Notes under the pieces: model-generated | Databases searched by the model: none | The model's input: only the letters and a program-made list of their open reading frames with translations | What the model was told of the DNA's origin: nothing | Translations under genes and position numbers: made by a program | Shown: positions 58,244 through 64,000 of the stretch, piece by piece | Numbering within the stretch: the first letter of the stretch is position 1 | Layout of the letters: every line of letters starts with the position of its first letter | Source: Azospirillum brasilense | GTDB lineage: Bacteria > Pseudomonadota > Alphaproteobacteria > Azospirillales > Azospirillaceae | Assembly (NCBI RefSeq): GCF_022023855.1 | Contig: NZ_CP059449.1 | Location: forward strand, 1,164,501 to 1,228,500 | DNA length: 64,000 bases | Direction of reading: 5' to 3'

Positions 58244-61200
58244 CTAAACCGCTTCTCCGATCCGCAGGGCGCGGATCGCCGCTTCGACCGCCGGGTAGGC
58301 GGCGCACACCGCGGCCAGGGCGTGCCCGGCCCCGTCCGGGTCGCCGCAATGGGCGGCGAGTTCCAGGGCGGACGCGGCACGGCCCAGCCGGTTGGCCCCC
58401 GCCGTGCGCGCCGCCCCGGCCAGCGTGTGGGCGGTGCCGCGGACGGCCTCCAGGTCGCACCGTTGCAGGGCGGCGGCGGCCTCGTCCAGCAGGGGGCGGG
58501 TGGTTTCCAGGAAGAAATCCAGCATGTCCAGCGACGCCGCGTCGAAACCGCCGAAGGTGGTGCGGACATGGTCGAGGTCCAGCGTCTGCTCCGCCGTCGC
58601 GGCGGGTTCCGCCGCGGGCGGCTCGTCGGGGGCGGCGGCGCTGCCCTCGCCCAGCGCCCGGTTCAGGGCGGCGGCGAGCTGCCTCAGGGTCACCGGCTTG
58701 GCGATGTAGTCGTCCATCCCCGCGGCGGTGCAGCGCTCCATCTCGCCGGCCAGGGCGTTGGCGGTCATGGCGATGATGGCGGTGCGCGGGCGGGGAGCGG
58801 CCACCGGACCGGATGCCGATTCGGGGTCGGGAGCCGCCTCGGCGCTGCGGATCTGGCGCGACAGCTCGTAGCCGTCCATGCGCGGCATGTGGCAATCGGT
58901 GATCAGCAGCCGGTAGGGCCGCGTCCGCCAGGCGGTCAGCGCCTCCAGCCCGTCGCCGCTCAGATCGGCCTCGAAGCCGAGCTGGCGGAGCTGGCGCAGG
59001 ATCACCTGCTGGTTCGTCGGATGGTCCTCCGCCACCAGGATTATCGGCGGAGCCGCCGCCGGGTTGATCGCCGGGTTGATGGCCGCCGGACCACCATCCG
59101 TCACGGCAAGCGGGGAATCGGCGTGGCGATCCGGGGGAACGGCGCGCCCGGCGAGAGCGGCCAGACGGCGGAACAGGGCGTCGCGGCGGATCGGGCGGCC
59201 GAGATGGTCGTGGCGCGGCGGCTGTCCGGCGGACGGCGCGCCGTCCTCGTCGGTATCCGACGGGCAGTCGCCGGCCTGCTCCCGCCCGTCCACCAGATGC
59301 AGCGTGGGCGGCGGGCGGACCCCGGCGGCGACGACGCGGGCCAGCACCGCCGGCGCCGACAGCCGCGGGTTGGGCGCGCCGGGCGCGTCGTCGGGATGGT
59401 GCTCCAGCAGGCCGTCGGAGAGGACCAGCAGGTCGGCGTCGGCCATCGTCAGCAACTCCACCGCCTCGTCCGCCGTCGTGGCGTCGGCGACGGCGGCGCG
59501 CTTGTCCTCCAGCGCGCGGATCAGAACGGCGCGCTGCACCGGGTCCGGGTCCGCCACGATGATGGACAGGCCGGTCAGGTCGGTGTCGTCGCCGGGGACC
59601 GTGCGCGGGTCCCCCGGGGCCAGATCGACCGTGAACCAGAAGGTGGCGCCGCAGCCCGGCGCCGACTCCACACCGATGCGCCCGCCCATCATCTCCACCA
59701 GACGGGCGCAGATGGCCAGCCCCAGCCCGGTGCCGCCGAAGCGGCGGGTGGTCGAGCTGTCGGCCTGGCTGAAGGGCTGGAACAGTCGGGCCTGGCCGGC
59801 GCCGCTGATGCCGATGCCGGTGTCCTCCACCGAGAAGCGCAGGCGCAGCCGGTCCGACCCGGCGTCGGACGGCTCCAGCCGGGTGCGCAGGACGACCCGG
59901 CCGGCGTCGGTGAACTTGATGGCGTTGCCCGTCAGGTTGAACAGGATCTGGCGCAGCCGTCCGGGATCGCCGCGCACCGCCGTGGGCACCTTGCGGTCGA
60001 GGTCGCAGACGAGAAGCAGCGCCTTCTGGTGGGCCTGCGGGGCCAGCAGCTCCGCCACCCCCTCCACCAGCTCGCGCGGGTCGAGGTCCATCTCGTCGAG
60101 GTCGAGCTTGCCCGCCTCGATCTTGGACAGGTCCAGGATGTCGTCGATGATCCGCAGAAGCGCCGTCGCGCTGTCGCGCACGGTGGTGACGAGTTCGGTC
60201 TGCTCGGCGTCCAGCGGGGTCAGGGCGATCAGCTCCAGCATGCCCAGCACGCCGTTCATCGGGGTGCGGATCTCGTGGCTCATGGTCGCCAGGAATTCCG
60301 ATTTGGAGCGGGCGGCGACCTCCGCCTGCTCCTTGGCGTGGCGCAGATCCTCCTCGGCGCGCTTGCGGCCGGTGATGTCGTAGCTCCAGGCGAGGATCGC
60401 CGGCTCCCCCTCGAACTCCGTGCGCTGCAGCGTCTGGAGCGCCCAGACGCGGCTGCCGTCGGGCCGGTCCACCGCCACCTCGACGTCGCGGGCGACCAGT
60501 CCGGGGCCGTCCTGCGGCAGGGCGCGTCCCTGCAGGGTGGCGCCGGGCAGGGCCAGCGCGTGGCGGCGCCCGACGAAGGCGTCCGGCGGCAGCCCGGCCA
60601 GCTCCGCCGCGCGGGCGTTGGCGAAGGCCACCGAGCCGTCGGGCCGCCCGATCGACACGCCGACCGGGCTCTGCTCCAGGATCGCGCGCAGGCGGCGCTC
60701 GCTGTCCGACAGGGCGTGCTCGCGCGAGCGGATGGTGGCGACGAAATAGTGCAGGGCGCGCGCCATGTCTGCGATCTCGTCCTGCCCGTGGATGGGGATG
60801 GCGACGGACCGCCCGGCGGCCGACGCGGCCATGGCCGTCTGCAGGCCGCGCAGCCGCCGCACCACGTTGCGGTGGATGTAGAGGAAGATGCCGAGGGCCC
60901 CGAGGATGGAGACCACGGCCATCGCCAGGATGGCGTTCTTGCCGTCGCGGATCACCCGCTCGAACTCGCCGGAGCGGGCGGCGATGTCCTGCTCGATGGC
61001 CAGGAAATGATCGGACACCGCGCCGACCAGCTGGTCGGAGACGTTCTGGTTGCGCGCGATGGAGCCCTTGATGGCGCGGGCCAGCCCGATTTCCGTCAGG
61101 CGGCTGTTGAACAGGTTGTGTTCCCCGAGCCCCAGCGCCTCCAGCTCCCGGTACAGCGGCTCCAGGTCGAAGGCGGCGCCGGGGGGCAGGGCGGCCACGA

Positions 61201-61888
61201 CCTCCGCCGCGCGGTCCATGGCGGCGCGGTAGTCCTGCCGCAGCCGGTCCACCCGCGCCTCGTGGTCGGCGCGGGAGGCGGCGAGCATCAGCAGGACGGC
61301 GTGCTGCGCCTCCGCCGTCCACAGGTCGATCCGCCGTTCGACGCCCCGGGCCTCCTCCCACTCCTCCAGGGTCCGGGGGACGGTGGCCTTGTCCCGCAGC
61401 GCTTCCTCGGCGTTGCGGATGCGTTCGGCCAGCTGCATCAGGCGGCCGACCAGCCCGCCCGTCTCCGCCGCGGCGGCGAGTTGGCGCTCCACCTGGGTGT
61501 TCAGGGTCATCAGGTTGGCGATCAGCTCGTTCTTGCGGCGCTGCAGCTCGGCCACGTCGGCCACGTCGGTGCCGCGGTCGCGCAGCCGGTTCATCAGGTC
61601 TTCCAGCAGGGCGATCTGGTCGCTCAGCCGGGCCATCACCGATTCGCGCACCGACTGGCTCTGCACCGCCACCAGGGCCGGGGCGTTGGCGGCCAGGGTG
61701 CCGCTCTGCTGGGCCAGCTGCGAGGCGTTGACGAGGCCCGGCACCTTGGCCGTGGCGATCTGTTCGAACCCCTCATGGAAGCGGCCGAAGAGGGAGACGG
61801 CCACCACGCCGGTGGCGGCGGTCAGGCCGGCGATCACGGTCAGACCCGCCAGGATGCGAAACGCCACGCCCAGCCGGGGAAGCCGCAT
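58244..61888 (-). CDS. Hybrid sensor histidine kinase with pseudo-receiver, receiver and Hpt domains
   Basis: The 1214-residue phosphorelay kinase has in order: a membrane helix ([24 protein letters not shown]), a helical sensor of about 300 residues (TorS-like), a second helix ([20 protein letters not shown]), HAMP, a PAS domain ([24 protein letters not shown]), the H-box [20 protein letters not shown] and an intact ATPase ([23 protein letters not shown]). A degenerate receiver follows ([27 protein letters not shown] with Arg for the usual Lys). Then come a normal receiver ([22 protein letters not shown]) and an Hpt domain ([14 protein letters not shown]). The ligand is unknown. An orphan binding protein is divergent from it. 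Confidence 0.9.
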   Translation of the reverse strand: MRLPRLGVAFRILAGLTVIAGLTAATGVVAVSLFGRFHEGFEQIATAKVPGLVNASQLAQQSGTLAANAPALVAVQSQSVRESVMARLSDQIALLEDLMNRLRDRGTDVADVAELQRRKNELIANLMTLNTQVERQLAAAAETGGLVGRLMQLAERIRNAEEALRDKATVPRTLEEWEEARGVERRIDLWTAEAQHAVLLMLAASRADHEARVDRLRQDYRAAMDRAAEVVAALPPGAAFDLEPLYRELEALGLGEHNLFNSRLTEIGLARAIKGSIARNQNVSDQLVGAVSDHFLAIEQDIAARSGEFERVIRDGKNAILAMAVVSILGALGIFLYIHRNVVRRLRGLQTAMAASAAGRSVAIPIHGQDEIADMARALHYFVATIRSREHALSDSERRLRAILEQSPVGVSIGRPDGSVAFANARAAELAGLPPDAFVGRRHALALPGATLQGRALPQDGPGLVARDVEVAVDRPDGSRVWALQTLQRTEFEGEPAILAWSYDITGRKRAEEDLRHAKEQAEVAARSKSEFLATMSHEIRTPMNGVLGMLELIALTPLDAEQTELVTTVRDSATALLRIIDDILDLSKIEAGKLDLDEMDLDPRELVEGVAELLAPQAHQKALLLVCDLDRKVPTAVRGDPGRLRQILFNLTGNAIKFTDAGRVVLRTRLEPSDAGSDRLRLRFSVEDTGIGISGAGQARLFQPFSQADSSTTRRFGGTGLGLAICARLVEMMGGRIGVESAPGCGATFWFTVDLAPGDPRTVPGDDTDLTGLSIIVADPDPVQRAVLIRALEDKRAAVADATTADEAVELLTMADADLLVLSDGLLEHHPDDAPGAPNPRLSAPAVLARVVAAGVRPPPTLHLVDGREQAGDCPSDTDEDGAPSAGQPPRHDHLGRPIRRDALFRRLAALAGRAVPPDRHADSPLAVTDGGPAAINPAINPAAAPPIILVAEDHPTNQQVILRQLRQLGFEADLSGDGLEALTAWRTRPYRLLITDCHMPRMDGYELSRQIRSAEAAPDPESASGPVAAPRPRTAIIAMTANALAGEMERCTAAGMDDYIAKPVTLRQLAAALNRALGEGSAAAPDEPPAAEPAATAEQTLDLDHVRTTFGGFDAASLDMLDFFLETTRPLLDEAAAALQRCDLEAVRGTAHTLAGAARTAGANRLGRAASALELAAHCGDPDGAGHALAAVCAAYPAVEAAIRALRIGEAV

Positions 61889-62073
61889 GCCCGTCCCTCG
61901 ATTCTTGTCGTCCGCTTGAGATAACACGGGCAATCGACCGGGCGCAATTCACACCCCCGCGTCGCAATCGCACACTGGGCAATGGGGCGCTGGGCAAGGG
62001 AGCGCCGGGCGGGCTTGACCCGCGCCGGTTGCCGGACCAAAGCTGATCCGTGGGCGGCAAAGAGGGATGGTCG

Positions 62074-63120
62074 ATGGGCTTGGTCCGGTCTTTCGCGCGC
62101 GCCGCGGTGGTCGCCGCGGTTCTGGCGGCGGTGTCCGCGCCATCCGGCGGTCCGCGGGCCGAAACCATGGAGGACGTGCGGGAGCGTGGGCTGCTGCGCT
62201 GCGGCGTGTCGTCCAGCGGCGCCGGTCTGGCGGCGGTGGACGACAGCGGCAACTGGCGCGGCTTCTTCGTGGACATGTGCCGGGCGCTGGCCGCCGCCAT
62301 CGCCGGCAAGGCCGACCGGGTGGAGTTCGTCGAGACCAACTCCGAGAACCGCTTTGCCATCCTGCGCAACGGCGAGGTGGACGTGGTGATGGAGGGGACG
62401 ACCTGGACCCTGCAGCGCGACGCCACCTTCGGCATCGACTTCCCGGCGGTCTACCTGTTCGACGGCCAGGGATTCATCGCGCACCGCGCCCAAGGCGTGG
62501 CCCGCCTGTCCGATCTGCCGCCCGGCGCTTCCGTCTGCGTGATCGAGCAGACCACCACCCTGCGCAACCTGGAGGACTGGATGGCCCGCACCGGCGTGCG
62601 CTTCCGCCTGAAGCCGGTGCGCTCGACCGAGGGGGCGCTGTCAGCCTTCTTCAACCATCACTGCGACCTCTACACCAGCGACCGCATCGGGCTGCACGCC
62701 CAGCGCCTGCTGAAGGCCCCCGAGCGCGACGACTACGTCATCCTGCCGGAGACGATCTCCAAGGAGCCGCTGGGCCCGATGGTCCGCCCGGACGAGCGGC
62801 GGTGGTTCGACGTCGTGCGCTGGGTGTTCCTGGCCACCGTCCTGGCCGAGGAGAAGGGGATCACCGCCGCCAACGCCCCGCGTCTGAAGGAGGAGGCCGA
62901 GGATCCGGAGGTGCGGCGCCTCCTCGGGGCCACCACCGGGGTCGGCTGGGGGCTGGGGCTGGACGACGACTGGGCCTTCCGCGTGGTCACGCAGGTCGGG
63001 AACTATGGCGAGATTTTCGACCGCCATCTGGGCGCCGCCTCGCCGCTGGGCATCGACCGCGGGATGAACGGGCTGTGGATGAACGGCGGCCTGCACTACG
63101 CCCCGCCGCTTGGGGGATGA
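62074..63120 (+). CDS. Orphan amino-acid-type periplasmic binding protein (AapJ-like)
   Basis: The 348-residue protein has a signal peptide ending near residue 32 (GPRAET) and a family 3 binding fold of the general amino acid (AapJ/BztA) kind: [67 protein letters not shown], then [20 protein letters not shown] and [24 protein letters not shown]. No permease or ATPase is nearby. AGAGGG precedes the ATG at 62074. It may serve a distant transporter, or feed the divergent hybrid kinase; the second idea is inference only. Confidence 0.87.
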   Translation: MGLVRSFARAAVVAAVLAAVSAPSGGPRAETMEDVRERGLLRCGVSSSGAGLAAVDDSGNWRGFFVDMCRALAAAIAGKADRVEFVETNSENRFAILRNGEVDVVMEGTTWTLQRDATFGIDFPAVYLFDGQGFIAHRAQGVARLSDLPPGASVCVIEQTTTLRNLEDWMARTGVRFRLKPVRSTEGALSAFFNHHCDLYTSDRIGLHAQRLLKAPERDDYVILPETISKEPLGPMVRPDERRWFDVVRWVFLATVLAEEKGITAANAPRLKEEAEDPEVRRLLGATTGVGWGLGLDDDWAFRVVTQVGNYGEIFDRHLGAASPLGIDRGMNGLWMNGGLHYAPPLGG

Positions 63121-63329
63121 GGGCGGGTGAGGCGGGCGGCGGGCGGCGGCGCTCCGCCATGCCGCTTGGCCGGCCATGCCGCATTGCCTCATTGCCTTCG
63201 CCGCGGCTTTTCCCATGTTGTGGGCATGTTCGGCGAAAGGTTCGGCGAACGCTTCAAATCCGGGCGATCCGCCGCTATGGTGGCGCCTTCCGGGCGCCGC
63301 GCGGCCCGCTTCAGGCAGTTTCCCAGGCC

Positions 63330-64000
63330 ATGACCAGACCCAACACCTACCGTTCCGGTCCCGACGAGCGCGGGCATTTCGGCATCTATGGCGGACGCTT
63401 CGTCGCCGAGACGCTGATGCCCCTGATCCTTGAGGTTGAGAAAGCCTACCGCGAGGCCCGGGCCGATCCCGCCTTCGAGGGCGCGATCCGCGAGCAGCTC
63501 AAGCAGTATGTCGGCCGCCCGAACCCGCTCTACTACGCCGAACGCCTGACGGAGAAGCTCGGCGGCGCGAAGATCTACTTCAAGCGCGAGGAGCTGAACC
63601 ACACCGGCGCGCACAAGATCAACAACTGCATCGGCCAGATCCTGCTCGCCCGCCGCATGGGCAAGAAGCGGATCATCGCCGAGACGGGCGCCGGCCAGCA
63701 TGGTGTCGCGACCGCCACGGTCTGCGCGCTGTTCGACATGCCCTGCGTCATCTACATGGGCGAGACCGACATCGCCCGCCAGCAGCCCAACGTCTTCCGC
63801 ATGAAGCTGCTGGGGGCCGAGGTGGTTCCGGTGACCTCCGGCGCGCGGACGCTGAAGGACGCGATGAACGAGGCGCTGCGCGACTGGGTCACCAACGTCG
63901 CCGACACCTACTACCTGATCGGCACCGCCGCCGGCCCGCACCCGTATCCCGCCATGGTCCGCGACTTCCAGTCGGTGATCGGCGACGAGGTGCGCGTCCA
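63330..64000 (+). CDS. trpB: Tryptophan synthase beta subunit, N-terminal part (3' end outside window)
   Basis: From ATG 63330 the frame is open to the window edge (223 codons). It makes tryptophan from indole and serine with pyridoxal phosphate. Clear motifs are [37 protein letters not shown] and [18 protein letters not shown], with the Schiff-base Lys96. [19 protein letters not shown] and [22 protein letters not shown] follow. trpF, often directly upstream of trpB, is absent; the preceding gene is the binding protein, 209 bp away. Short repeated TTCGGCGAA words lie in that gap. Confidence 0.96.
   Translation, partial: MTRPNTYRSGPDERGHFGIYGGRFVAETLMPLILEVEKAYREARADPAFEGAIREQLKQYVGRPNPLYYAERLTEKLGGAKIYFKREELNHTGAHKINNCIGQILLARRMGKKRIIAETGAGQHGVATATVCALFDMPCVIYMGETDIARQQPNVFRMKLLGAEVVPVTSGARTLKDAMNEALRDWVTNVADTYYLIGTAAGPHPYPAMVRDFQSVIGDEVRV

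Noticed and set aside
63121..63329. trpF or another small gene upstream of trpB
   Set aside because: No frame here has a start signal or TrpF motif; the gap holds only short repeated words and presumably the trpB promoter.

Overview
The window is a high-GC (roughly two thirds G+C) chromosomal stretch of an alphaproteobacterium. Gene content and protein style point to Rhodospirillales/Azospirillales, most likely Azospirillum: a sigma-54 type amtB promoter, a full System I cytochrome c maturation cluster, an ECF sigma/ChrR pair, AmgK-MurU wall recycling beside AddAB, and TrmH, IalB and YkvA proteins of alphaproteobacterial type. Almost everything is housekeeping or accessory metabolism. There is no prophage, IS element, CRISPR array or rRNA. 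The only clearly foreign piece is a small type II toxin-antitoxin module with a broken toxin.

Layout. 1-7.3 kb: glgC (partial), amtB with a putative NtrC/sigma-54 promoter, a SAM methyltransferase, a Rhizobium etli-type L-asparaginase with a His-rich head, a TrmH-family RNA methyltransferase, and the chrR-rpoE anti-sigma/sigma pair with a good candidate autoregulated promoter. 7.3-15.3 kb: an IalB-like exported protein, rlmN (probably leaderless mRNA), two small membrane proteins, argG, a chemoreceptor, a rhodanese/glyoxalase-fold pair, a YkvA protein and a DMT transporter. 15.4-23.6 kb: the ccm genes, ccmABCDEFGHI in order on the minus strand, interrupted between ccmB and ccmC by an opposite-strand vapBC-like module. 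23.6-24.0 kb: a long intergenic region with a strongly structured putative RNA and terminator. 24.0-31.0 kb: two tandem AspT/YidE-type transporter paralogues, then a polar amino acid ABC transporter (ATPase, binding protein, two permeases). 31-40 kb: a DMT transporter with a His-rich tail, tRNA-Ala(CGC), yggT, a DUF167 gene, folD, corA, modD, a pterin dehydratase, a zincin, a uracil-DNA glycosylase-like gene, cobB, a low-Mr phosphatase, DUF1127, a LysR regulator and trxA. 40.4-49.9 kb: tsaE-amgK-murU-addB-addA, all on the minus strand. 50-64 kb: ferredoxin-NADP reductase, a Cpx/Spy-like system (periplasmic Spy protein divergent from a response regulator/kinase pair, with CpxR-like boxes between), NDH-2, a DivL-like kinase with a decayed ATPase domain, a large hybrid kinase, an orphan amino-acid binding protein, and trpB (partial).

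Functional threads: nitrogen and amino acid supply (amtB, asparaginase, amino acid ABC system, argG, trpB); respiration and redox (ccm, trxA, FNR, NDH-2); envelope stress and signalling (ChrR/RpoE, Cpx-like, DivL-like and hybrid kinases); DNA repair (addAB, UDG-like). The most interesting unexplained features are the structured RNA upstream of ccmA, the toxin with one in-frame stop, the CpxR-like boxes, and a recurring pattern of short tandem duplications exactly at gene starts and stops. No unambiguous new multi-gene system was found.
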